Source of the DNA: CAYWWM01 sp965198025
GTDB taxonomy: Bacteria; Acidobacteriota; Terriglobia; 2-12-FULL-54-10
Length of the DNA: 64,000 nt
Direction: 5' to 3'
Assembly (NCBI GenBank): GCA_965198025.1
Contig: OZ240237.1
Coordinates: 806,001 to 870,000 of the forward strand
Part shown: piece by piece, positions 10,153-18,746 of the stretch
Layout of the letters: every line of letters starts with the position of its first letter
Position numbering within the stretch: position 1 is the stretch's first letter
Notes under the pieces: generated by a model
What the model was told of the DNA's origin: nothing
Seen by the model: only the letters and a program-made list of their open reading frames with translations
The model's database searches: none
Position numbers and translations under genes: made by a program

Positions 10153-11661
10153 ATGTTGCATTCTACCCCCCCAACGCGATGTTTGCTGAGTGCAGTGCTG
10201 CTGACCGGGCTGTGGTTGGCAGGCTGCGAATCGAGCCCGCCGGGCCCGGGCGCTGCAGGGTCTGTTGGTCGCGATCTCGTCCACGTCGAAGGGCTTGGCA
10301 GCTTGTCGTTCCCGAACTCGGGAAACGAGGCCGTGCAGGAGCCATTCCTGCGAGGTTTGCTGCTTTTGCACAGCTTTGAGTTCGAACCGGCGGCCGAGGC
10401 CTTTGTCGAAGCCCAGGAAGCCGACCCCGAGTTAGCGCTCGCCTACTGGGGCGAAGCAATGACCTACAACCACCCGTTGTGGCGCCAGAAGGACGCCGAG
10501 GCTGGCAGGAAGGCGCTCGAGAAGCTGGCGCCCACCGGCGAGGAGCGGCGCAAGAAAGCCGGGAGCGAGCGCGAAGCAATGTATCTCGACGCTCTGGAAC
10601 CGCTGTTCGGGGAGGGCTCCAAGGAGGAGCAGGACTTGGCCTACATGGACGTCATGCGCCAACTGCACGAGACGTACCCCGACGACCACGAGGCCCGCGC
10701 TTTCTACTCGCTGTCGATTTTGGGGAGCCGCGACGGCAGCCGTGATTTCGCGACGTACATGAAGGCGGCGGCGGTCGCACAACCGGTGTTCGACGCCAAC
10801 CCGAATCACCCCGGGGCGGTACACTATCTCATTCACTCGTTCGACGACCCGATTCATGCGCCGCTTGGTTTGCCGGCGGCGCAGGCGTATGCCGATATCG
10901 CGCCCAACGCCGCGCACGCACAGCACATGACCACACACATCTTCGTGGCGATGGGAATGTGGAAAGAGGTGGTCAGCGGCAACATCCGTGCGCGCAGCAC
11001 CGAGGACGCCCAACATGCGGAGAGAGGCAGGCGCGCAAACCTGTGCGGACATTACTCATCGTGGCTGCACTACGGTCATCTGATGCTTGGGGAAACGGCC
11101 GAAGCCGAGGCTCTGATGGATGCCTGCCACGGGTTGATGAGGGAGGACGCCAATGACGCCGAACGGGACTATTTCTTGTCGATGAGGACGCGCCACGTGC
11201 TCGACACGGAAGACTGGAGTCTCACCTCGAGATGGACGATTGATCCACCTGCCGATGATGAGCAACGTCTCCGTTATGCGTTCACCAATGCCTTCGCCGC
11301 GCTGAGGCAAGGAAACGCCGAACCAGCACGGGAGCTGCTGGCCGAGGGATTGCAACCGAGCTCGCCGGAGGACCCACTCCACCTCGATGAGCTGCGAGGG
11401 CTCATCGCAATTGCGGAGGGAAATACGGAAGCAGGTCTGCGAATCCTGCGCGAAGCCGCCGAAGCGGAAGACGCGTTGCCCTTCGCCTTCGGACCACCGG
11501 AAGTATTCAAGCCGACCTTCGAGCTACTCGGTGAAGAACTGCTCCGCCAGGGCCGCGGCGAAGAAGCAGAGGCCGCGTTCCGCCGCGCGAACGAACGTAC
11601 CCCCGGCCGAACGCTGTCGGTCCAAGGTCTGGATCAGGCGCGTCAGGCGCAGTCTGGGTGA
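10153..11661 (+). CDS. TPR-repeat lipoprotein
   Basis: The 502-residue lipoprotein has a type II signal peptide with lipobox LAGC (Cys25). The rest is helical and TPR-like: HSFEFEPAAEAFVEAQEADP and similar 34-residue A/B helix pairs occur in the first 150 residues, and further repeats near the C-terminus (LRILREAAEAEDALPF; GEELLRQGRGEEAEAAFRRA). A central His-rich segment (NHPGAVHYLIHSFDDPIHA; AHAQHMTTHIF) suggests metal or haem contact, but no enzyme family is recognised. GGAGG precedes the ATG. It is probably a cell-envelope scaffold. Confidence 0.8.
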   Translation: MLHSTPPTRCLLSAVLLTGLWLAGCESSPPGPGAAGSVGRDLVHVEGLGSLSFPNSGNEAVQEPFLRGLLLLHSFEFEPAAEAFVEAQEADPELALAYWGEAMTYNHPLWRQKDAEAGRKALEKLAPTGEERRKKAGSEREAMYLDALEPLFGEGSKEEQDLAYMDVMRQLHETYPDDHEARAFYSLSILGSRDGSRDFATYMKAAAVAQPVFDANPNHPGAVHYLIHSFDDPIHAPLGLPAAQAYADIAPNAAHAQHMTTHIFVAMGMWKEVVSGNIRARSTEDAQHAERGRRANLCGHYSSWLHYGHLMLGETAEAEALMDACHGLMREDANDAERDYFLSMRTRHVLDTEDWSLTSRWTIDPPADDEQRLRYAFTNAFAALRQGNAEPARELLAEGLQPSSPEDPLHLDELRGLIAIAEGNTEAGLRILREAAEAEDALPFAFGPPEVFKPTFELLGEELLRQGRGEEAEAAFRRANERTPGRTLSVQGLDQARQAQSG

Positions 11662-11836
11662 CAGGAAGGCGCGCTATTGGGGCCCCCCAAAACCGCGAAG
11701 ACGGTTGACGATTTCGTCGGGGCGCAGGTTCTGGCCCTCGGAAGGACTTACGGCTTCCTCCAGCACCTCAGGACCCCGATGCGATCGCCCTGCTGTGACC
11801 GTTCGGAAGCTCTTCCCGGCGCGCGTCTTCGGGGGC

Positions 11837-12359
11837 TTATGGGTTCGGATCCAATCTGTTCCTGGGAGGGCGTGTGAGGTTCACGGTGATATTCTGCTTG
11901 TCCTTGGTTCTCCCCCACAGGTAGCCGAGAGTCCCCATTCCGGCCAAGATCCCACTCGACGCAACCGTACTCCCCCCAGCGTCCACGGCCGCTGCTAGGA
12001 ATATTCCACCCAGAGCAAGAATTGATGCATAACGGACTCTATTTCTATTGCTCTCGTACCGGGTGAATTGGACCGTGGAAATCCGATCGATGGGGATTCC
12101 CTGAATCCCACGCGGTATCGCAGAGGCGGTGCTCTTCTGGATGTCTAGACGCAGGAGTCCCTGCTGGACCTCCTGGACCCGGCCCTTCAGGTAGGCGCCG
12201 TCGGCAAGGGAAGCGTCGATACGTTGCCCGCTGAGCAAATTGCGCAACCGCTCGGTCTCGGAAGCCTCGACGGAGAGCACGCGATCCTGAGCCTTCCACG
12301 GAACCGCTGGCGAGTAGACAGGCAGACAACAGGAAAACAACGAAGCATTGTATTTTCAT
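11837..12359 (-). pseudogene. Small secreted membrane protein, probable frameshift just after the signal peptide
   Basis: Two minus-strand frames join into one sensible protein. From ATG at 12359 one frame gives a good signal peptide (MKIQCFVVFLLSACLLAS) and then unconvincing sequence. The other frame, entered near 12305, gives AQDRVLSVEASETERLRNLL, a small beta domain and a C-terminal glycine-zipper hydrophobic segment (YASILALGGIFLAAAVDAGG). Removing one base around 12300-12310 would connect them. Without the shift, the second frame can start only at a TTG at 12340 with no signal peptide. Either the gene is broken or the sequence has an error. The function is unknown. Confidence 0.5.
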
Positions 12360-12772
12360 AGACTTACCCATTCGGTAATGGTTTCTAGCAAACCTTCCGA
12401 CAGTTCCTTCCCGCTGCGCCATCCGTTGGCGCAGCGCTCCACTCCGCGATTCCGCTCTTGCATCATTCTCTCATGCTGCCAAACCACGAACAACACTGCG
12501 TCGGGACATTTTCCAACCAATTTGCGGGAGTGAGACGCCGCGAAAAGAGAGTCGGTTCTTTCGGTTTATTCGGTTCCTTCGGAAGTCTCGTAAGGCGGGA
12601 AACACTCGTTTTTGTGCGAAAAAAGCGCGAAAAATGAAAGATTGGCGAGAGCAAGCGGTCCCGGAAGACACCGACGGCGGCATGGTTTTCCGCCGGGGTT
12701 TTCCGCCGGAATCCGGAGACACGTTGTCCCACAATTGGGTTATGCTGGGGGCTTTGATCGCCGGGAACCATT
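12360..12772. other. Intergenic region with a 9-bp CCGAANNAA tandem repeat
   Basis: These 413 bp carry the divergent promoters of the small membrane protein and the OPT transporter. No gene is convincing. On the minus strand, around 12566-12597, there are successive copies of a degenerate 9-mer of form CCGAAGGAA / CCGAATAAA / CCGAAAGAA. The same unit recurs in the coding region at about 56728-56775. Confidence 0.5.
12566..12597 (-). repeat. Degenerate 9-bp tandem repeat (CCGAANNAA)
   Basis: Read on the minus strand, three to four head-to-tail copies of CCGAANNAA are visible. They match in unit length and sequence the CCGAATGAA repeat inside the SPOR-protein gene near 56.7 kb, which suggests a dispersed microsatellite family in this genome. 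Confidence 0.55.
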
Positions 12773-14680
12773 GTGGCCCACAATCAACACGAGCCGTACA
12801 TCCCTGCTTCGACGACGCTGCCTGAGATCACCCTGCGGGCGTTGCTGCTCAGCGTCACGCTGGCGATTGTCCTGGGCGCCGCCAATGCCTATCTCGGCCT
12901 CTTTGCCGGCATGACCGTGTCGGCGTCGATCCCCGCCGCCGTGATATCGATGGCGCTGCTGCGTGCATTTTCCAATTCCAACATCCTCGAAAACAATATC
13001 GTTCAAACCGCCACTTCCGCGGGAGAGAGTGTCGCGGCCGGAGTCATCTTCACGATTCCAGCCCTCATCATTCTCGGAACGTGGACACGCTTCGACTATT
13101 GGGAGACGACGATGCTGGCCGGATTCGGCGGCATCCTGGGGGTGCTGTTCAGCATTCCACTCCGCCGCGCCCTCATCGTCGAAATGCCGTTGCGTTTTCC
13201 CGAAGGTGTCGCGACGGCCGAAGTCCTGAAGGTGGGCGAAGGCGCAGGCTCCGGGATCGGCCACATCCTGGCCGCCGGGGCGATCGGCGCCCTTTTCAAA
13301 CTCGGAGAGACCGGGCTGCGGCTCTGGAGCGGCGTCGTGGAAGGAGCCGCCTACGCGGGTGGAACGGTTCTCTACGTGGGAAGCAACCTCTCCCCCGCCT
13401 TGATCGGCGTGGGGTACATCGTCGGACGGAACATCGCCGCTCTGGTCTTCATCGGCGGCGCCCTCAACTGGTTTGTGGCAATCCCGCTGCTGGCGCTGCT
13501 GGAACCGGTCGCAATGGACCAGCCGCCGGCCGCGGCGGCCGGCGCGCTGTGGTCCACCCAGACCCGTTACATCGGAGTGGGCGCCATGGTCGTTGGGGGA
13601 TTGTGGGCTCTGGTCCGCATGCGGCGGAGCCTCATCCTCGGAATTCGCTCCGGCGCTGAAGCCTACCGCAAGGCCCGCCGGGCAGGTTCCGGGAGCACGC
13701 TCCGCACCGAGCGGGACATCCCGATGCAGTGGATCGGGGCCGCAGCGGCGGCCTCGGTCGTCCCTCTCTATTTCATCTTCCATCACATCACCGGCGCGCC
13801 GGGAGTCGCTGCCGTGATGGCTGCCGTGATGCTGGTGGCTGGTTTTCTCTTTTCGGCCGTAGCCGCCTACATGGGAGGTCTGGTCGGTTCTTCGAACAAT
13901 CCCATTTCGGGCGTCACGATCGCCACCATCCTGACCTCGGCGCTGCTGCTATTGGCCTTGCTCGGATCAGAGAGTCCGATCGGGCCGGCTGCGGCAATCC
14001 TGATCGGGTCCGTGGTCTGCTGCGCGGCTGCCATGTCCGGCGACACTCTCCAGGACCTCAAAGCGGGATATCTCGTAGGCGCAACACCTTATAAGCAGCA
14101 GATCGTTCAGGGCGTCGGCGTGGTCTCCGCAGCCGTCGTGATCGCGCCCACGCTCACGCTGCTCCTGGAGGCCTACGGAATTGGCGTCCCGACCGAGACG
14201 CATCCCGACCCCCTGGCTGCGCCGCAGGCGACGCTGATGGCCTCGGTGGCGCGCGGGGTCTTCCTGGGCGGGCTGCCTGGGCTGATGATCGGCATCGGCA
14301 TGGCGGTGGCGCTGGCGGTGATTCTGCTCGACGTTTTCCTGGAGCGCCGCGGGAGCGCCTTCCGAACGCCCGTGCTGGCGCTGGCCGTCGGAATCTATCT
14401 TCCTCTGGAACTGACGGTGCCGATCTTCGCCGGGGGCCTGATCGCCCACCACGCCGGGCGAACCCGCGGGAACGAGACCGACTCCGGAGTTCTTTTCGCT
14501 GCGGGACTGATCACGGGCGAGGCCCTGATCGGCATCGCGATGGCGGTCCCGATCGTGGTCCTTGGACGGGCTGACGCGCTGGCCTTCTGGGGTATCCAGG
14601 AAAGCAGCATCCCAGGCGTCGCCCTGCTGGGCGTGGTCGGATTCCTGCTCTATCGGGCCGGCAGGGGAGCGCGCGGCTGA
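12773..14680 (+). CDS. OPT-family oligopeptide transporter
   Basis: The 635-residue inner-membrane protein has about 14-16 hydrophobic helices and belongs to the OPT family, importers of small peptides or metal chelates driven by protons. Diagnostic segments are the N-terminal NAYLGLFAGMTVSASIPAAV, ENNIVQTATSAGESVAAGVI, VEMPLRFPEGVATAEVLKVG, and YMGGLVGSSNNPISGVTIAT in the second half. The length agrees with the bacterial subfamily. The start is GTG at 12773 with GGGA upstream. It stands alone, and its substrate cannot be inferred. Confidence 0.93.
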   Translation: MAHNQHEPYIPASTTLPEITLRALLLSVTLAIVLGAANAYLGLFAGMTVSASIPAAVISMALLRAFSNSNILENNIVQTATSAGESVAAGVIFTIPALIILGTWTRFDYWETTMLAGFGGILGVLFSIPLRRALIVEMPLRFPEGVATAEVLKVGEGAGSGIGHILAAGAIGALFKLGETGLRLWSGVVEGAAYAGGTVLYVGSNLSPALIGVGYIVGRNIAALVFIGGALNWFVAIPLLALLEPVAMDQPPAAAAGALWSTQTRYIGVGAMVVGGLWALVRMRRSLILGIRSGAEAYRKARRAGSGSTLRTERDIPMQWIGAAAAASVVPLYFIFHHITGAPGVAAVMAAVMLVAGFLFSAVAAYMGGLVGSSNNPISGVTIATILTSALLLLALLGSESPIGPAAAILIGSVVCCAAAMSGDTLQDLKAGYLVGATPYKQQIVQGVGVVSAAVVIAPTLTLLLEAYGIGVPTETHPDPLAAPQATLMASVARGVFLGGLPGLMIGIGMAVALAVILLDVFLERRGSAFRTPVLALAVGIYLPLELTVPIFAGGLIAHHAGRTRGNETDSGVLFAAGLITGEALIGIAMAVPIVVLGRADALAFWGIQESSIPGVALLGVVGFLLYRAGRGARG

Positions 14681-14883
14681 GTTGACCTGCCGCAGCGCCT
14701 GCTCCGGAGACCTCACCGTGTCGGTTCATTCGTCGCGCCGGGCGACGGTATCCAACCGACAGACGCATCCCGGAGATGAAATTTCGCTTGACCGCGCGAC
14801 GGGCGGGGCATAGAATTATGGCCACGGGCGGCGAGCAGCCGCAGGTGCATTTGCTCGCAGAACGACAGGGAGAGCGCACTACG

Positions 14884-17352
14884 ATGAGATTACGGCTCCT
14901 GACCTGGATTGCATTAGCAGTTTTCGGTGGGGGATACGTACATCCCATCGCCGTCTCCGCTCAAGAAACACCCCCGCAGCAGGCTTTGCTCAACCGGTAC
15001 TGCGTTACCTGCCACAATGAAAGGCTGCAAACCGCAAACCTGCTGCTGGATCAGGCGGACCTGGGAAACGCGGGCGCGCAAGCAGAGACCTGGGAAAAAG
15101 TGGTGCGCAAGCTGCGAGGCCGCGCCATGCCGCCACCGGGCGTTCCGCGGCCGGATGAGGCCGGGTACGATTCACTCGTTACCTACCTGGAGACGGCACT
15201 GGACCGGGCTGCGGCGGCAACTCCGAATCCCGGCAGGACAGTGGATTTCCACCGACTGAATCGTTCCGAATACACCAATGCCGTTCGCGACCTGCTGGCC
15301 GTGGAGATTGACGGGGCCGCGATGCTTCCCGACGATGACGCGGGCTACGGATTCGACAACGTGGGCGACGCGCTGTCGGTCTCGCCACTGCTGATGGAGC
15401 GATATCTGGCGGTGGCGGAGCGAATCAGTCAACTGGCGGTGGGCGACCCGCAAATGGGCGTGGACAGCGAAACATACAACATACCGGACACGTTCATGCA
15501 GGATGACCGGATGGGCAAGGACATGCCGCTGGGCGCGCGCGGCGGGTTTGCCGTTCAGCACAATTTTTCGCTGGACGGCGAGTATGCCATCAGCATTCAG
15601 TTACAGAGAAACACGGATGGATATATCCCCGGTCTGCTGGATCGGGCGCATCCGCTGGAAGTGCGGGTGGATGGAAAGAGAGTCGCGCAGTTTTCGGTGG
15701 GCGGAGAGCGCTACGGGGCGACCGGACCGATCCACTCCCGCATCGGGGGGCAATATCGGTTCCATCCTGAGCAAATGGCGTATGAGGTCGTCGAGGCGGA
15801 TGCCGGACTGGAGGTGCGGTTTCCGGCCAAGGCCGGCAATCACCTGGTGCAGGTGTTTTTCCTGAAGAGAAATATTTCGGGCGAGGGGCTGCTGGAATAT
15901 TTCCCGGTGCGACCGATGGCGGCGGACTTGAATGATTTCAAGGGGGGCGAGCCGCGGGTCAAGATGTTTACGGTCTCCGGGCCGTTCGACCCGACAGGTC
16001 CGGGGGAGACGCTCAGCCGCCAGAGAATCTTCGTTTGCCATCCAGGCAGCGATAGCGCGGCGACGGGGCAGGACGGCAGCGGCAGCGAGGCCAGTCAGGA
16101 GGAGTTGGCCTGCGCAGAGGAAATTATCGAAAGACTGGCGCGCCGGGCGTACCGTCGGCCCGTGGGCGACCGGGACATTCAGCCTTTGCTCAGGCTCTAT
16201 TCACTCGGCCACGCGGACGGAGGGTTTGAGATGGGCGTGCAGCGGGCGCTGCAGGGGATGCTGGTCAGCCCGCAGTTCCTGTTCCGGACCGAGCGCGATC
16301 CACAGGGAGCGTCCCCGGGCACGCCGTACGAGGTGAGCGATTTGGATCTGGCCTCGCGTCTCTCCTTTTTCCTGTGGAGCAGCATTCCCGACGAAGAACT
16401 TCTGGAGGCGGCTGAAAGCGGCAAGCTCAGAGATCCCGTGGTTCTGGAGCGGCAAGTCCGGCGGATGCTGGCGGACCCGAAGTCCGAGACGCTCATATCC
16501 AATTTCGCGGCACAGTGGCTGTACCTGCGCAATCTGAATCACCACTTCCCGGACGGGCGCGTCTTTCCCGATTTTGACGACGAACTGCGCCAAGCCTTCC
16601 AGCAGGAAACGGAACTGTTCCTGAAGAGCATGCTGCGAGAAGACCGGCCCGCGATGGAACTCCTGGATGCGGACTACACGTTCGTCAACGAGCGTCTGGC
16701 CCTGCATTACGGTATTCCCAATATCTACGGCAGCAACTTCCGGCGGTTATCGGTCAGCGATGAAAACCGGCGCGGATTACTGGGGCAGGGCAGCATCCTG
16801 ACGTTGACTTCGCGTCCCAATCGAACCTCTCCTGTTCTGCGCGGCAAATGGGTGCTGAACAATCTGTTCGGCATCCCGCCCCCGCCCCCGCCGCCGGACA
16901 TCCCGGCTCTCCCCGAGAATTCCCGGGGCGCCCAGCCAACCACGGTGCGGCAGCGGATGGAGGCGCATCGCGTCAGTCCCGTATGCGCCAGTTGCCACGG
17001 GCAGATGGACCCGATCGGGTTTGCGCTGGAAAACTTCGACGCCACGGGGCGATGGCGGGAGAAGGACGGGGGAGCGCCGATCGACGCATCGGGCACTCTG
17101 CCGAACGGCTCGAAGTTCCTGGGACCCAGCGAACTGCGAACGGTGCTTCTGAGCCGACCGGAACCATTCGTTCACAACCTTACGGAAAAACTTCTGACCT
17201 ATGCCCTGGGTCGAGGAGTCCAGCATTACGACCAGCCGGCGATCCGCGGCATCCTGCGGGATGCCGTTACGGACGAGTACCGTTGGTCGTCGCTGATAGT
17301 GGGCATCGTAAAGAGCACGCCATTTCAAATGAGGAGGTCGCGACCGCTATGA
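14884..17352 (+). CDS. Secreted c-type cytochrome of the DUF1587/1592/1588/1585 (PSD1-like) family
   Basis: The 822-residue exported protein has a signal peptide ending at VSAQ and an N-terminal haem site CVTCH (residues 40-44). It then carries the planctomycete-type domain series: DUF1587 (FHRLNRSEYTNAVRDLLAVE), DUF1595/1592 (EEIIERLARRAYRRPVGDRD; LASRLSFFLWSSIPDEELLE) and DUF1588/1585 near the end, with a second haem-like site CASCH in a segment containing GQMDPIGFALENFD. ATG at 14884 is preceded by GGGAGAG. Its stop overlaps the next start as ATGA, so it is coupled to the DUF1552 gene. The substrate is unknown; a periplasmic oxidative role is inferred. Confidence 0.92.
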   Translation: MRLRLLTWIALAVFGGGYVHPIAVSAQETPPQQALLNRYCVTCHNERLQTANLLLDQADLGNAGAQAETWEKVVRKLRGRAMPPPGVPRPDEAGYDSLVTYLETALDRAAAATPNPGRTVDFHRLNRSEYTNAVRDLLAVEIDGAAMLPDDDAGYGFDNVGDALSVSPLLMERYLAVAERISQLAVGDPQMGVDSETYNIPDTFMQDDRMGKDMPLGARGGFAVQHNFSLDGEYAISIQLQRNTDGYIPGLLDRAHPLEVRVDGKRVAQFSVGGERYGATGPIHSRIGGQYRFHPEQMAYEVVEADAGLEVRFPAKAGNHLVQVFFLKRNISGEGLLEYFPVRPMAADLNDFKGGEPRVKMFTVSGPFDPTGPGETLSRQRIFVCHPGSDSAATGQDGSGSEASQEELACAEEIIERLARRAYRRPVGDRDIQPLLRLYSLGHADGGFEMGVQRALQGMLVSPQFLFRTERDPQGASPGTPYEVSDLDLASRLSFFLWSSIPDEELLEAAESGKLRDPVVLERQVRRMLADPKSETLISNFAAQWLYLRNLNHHFPDGRVFPDFDDELRQAFQQETELFLKSMLREDRPAMELLDADYTFVNERLALHYGIPNIYGSNFRRLSVSDENRRGLLGQGSILTLTSRPNRTSPVLRGKWVLNNLFGIPPPPPPPDIPALPENSRGAQPTTVRQRMEAHRVSPVCASCHGQMDPIGFALENFDATGRWREKDGGAPIDASGTLPNGSKFLGPSELRTVLLSRPEPFVHNLTEKLLTYALGRGVQHYDQPAIRGILRDAVTDEYRWSSLIVGIVKSTPFQMRRSRPL

Positions 17353-18698
17353 TGATATTCAAGAAAGCGATTCCACGACGGACATTTTTGCGCGGAATAG
17401 GAGGAGCGCTGGCACTGCCGCTGCTGGATGGGATGGTTCCGGCCTTCGCGGCTTCCGGGGACGTTGCCGGACAGACGCCGCTACGGGTGGCGTTTTTCTA
17501 CGGGCCCAACGGAAGAATCATGAACAAGTGGCTCCCAAAAACGGAGGGGGCCGGTTATGAAATGACCCCGACGTTGGAACCGCTGGCAGCTTTCCGCGAC
17601 CAGATGATGATTGTGAGCGGGCTGAATATCAAGGCCGCCGACATGCGTCCCGGCGAGGACGGCTCCGGGCACGCCCGATCCAGCGCGGCGTATCTCACCG
17701 GCATCCATCCGAAACCCAATGGCAGCCTGGGGGCCTCGGCCGACCAGGTCATAGCGAGGGAGTTCGGCAATCATACGCAGCTTGGATCGCTGGAGCTCGG
17801 AATGGAAGCACCGGACCTGGACGGCAGGGCGGACGGCTCGTATCAAGAATCCTACACCAACACGATCTCCTGGCGAACAGGCACTCAGCCGCTTCCGATC
17901 GAGACCAATCCTCGAAAGGTTTTCGACCGCCTGCTCGGTAACAGCCGCAGCACCGATCCGGAAGTGCGGCTTCGCAATATTCAGATGAACCGCAGCATTC
18001 TGGATTTCATCCGCGACGAGACGGCGCGGCTTTCCGCGGAATTGGGTTCGTCAGACAAGCGAAAGCTGAGTGAATATCTGGATTCGGTCCGCGATATCGA
18101 ACGGCGCATTCAGTTGGCCGAACAGCAGGTTTCGCGGGAGCTCCCGGAGATCGAACGGCCAGACGGCCTCCCCACCACTTATTCCGAAAAGGCAAAGCTG
18201 CTTTTCGATCTGCAGGTATTGGCCTTTCAGACGGACCTGACCCGGATGATCACCTTCATGTTCGGGCTCGAGTCGGGCGAAGGGGACTATCGCGAACTGG
18301 GCCTCTCGGAAGGACACCACGCCCTGTCGCACCACAGCAACTACGCCGAACCGATCGCTTCCTGCGAGAGGATCGACCATTTCCATTCCGAGCTGTTCGC
18401 CTACTATCTGGAGAAACTGCGCCTGGCCTCGGATGGAGACGGTTCGCTGCTGGACCACACGCTCCTGGTCAGCGGTTGCGGCCTGAACGATGGGATGATG
18501 CATACGCACAATGACGTACCGATCCTGGTATTGGGCGCGAAGGGGAAGATCCGTGCCGGACACCACGTCCGGTATGAGGGGTTGCCGCTATCGAACCTCT
18601 GGCTGACCGTGTTTGACATGGCCGGCGTGCCCGAGGACGGGTATCGGGATAGCGAGGATAGCGACGCAACGGGCAAGCTGGAAGGAATTGTGGCCTAG
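17349..18698 (+). CDS. DUF1552 protein with Tat-type signal
   Basis: The 449-residue protein has a twin-arginine leader (PRRTFLRGIGGALALPLLDG), so it is predicted to be exported folded. The body matches DUF1552, related to the alkaline-phosphatase-like DUF1501 group: GHARSSAAYLTGIHP, SLELGMEAPD, NTISWRTGTQPLPIETNPRK, a helical YLDSVRDIERRIQLAEQQV, and HHALSHHSN. Its ATG overlaps the stop of the upstream cytochrome (17349-17352). DUF1552 is nearly always paired with DUF1592 cytochromes, so the two probably act together in the periplasm. The biochemical activity is unknown. Confidence 0.92.
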   Translation: MMIFKKAIPRRTFLRGIGGALALPLLDGMVPAFAASGDVAGQTPLRVAFFYGPNGRIMNKWLPKTEGAGYEMTPTLEPLAAFRDQMMIVSGLNIKAADMRPGEDGSGHARSSAAYLTGIHPKPNGSLGASADQVIAREFGNHTQLGSLELGMEAPDLDGRADGSYQESYTNTISWRTGTQPLPIETNPRKVFDRLLGNSRSTDPEVRLRNIQMNRSILDFIRDETARLSAELGSSDKRKLSEYLDSVRDIERRIQLAEQQVSRELPEIERPDGLPTTYSEKAKLLFDLQVLAFQTDLTRMITFMFGLESGEGDYRELGLSEGHHALSHHSNYAEPIASCERIDHFHSELFAYYLEKLRLASDGDGSLLDHTLLVSGCGLNDGMMHTHNDVPILVLGAKGKIRAGHHVRYEGLPLSNLWLTVFDMAGVPEDGYRDSEDSDATGKLEGIVA

Positions 18699-18746
18699 CA
18701 GGCGCTACAACAAAAGCTCAGTAAGGAGCGCACCGGAGAAGCGACT

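Noticed and set aside
12740..14716. Two long minus-strand frames across the OPT transporter
   Set aside because: The OPT reading is unambiguous; the antisense frames lack domains and ribosome sites.
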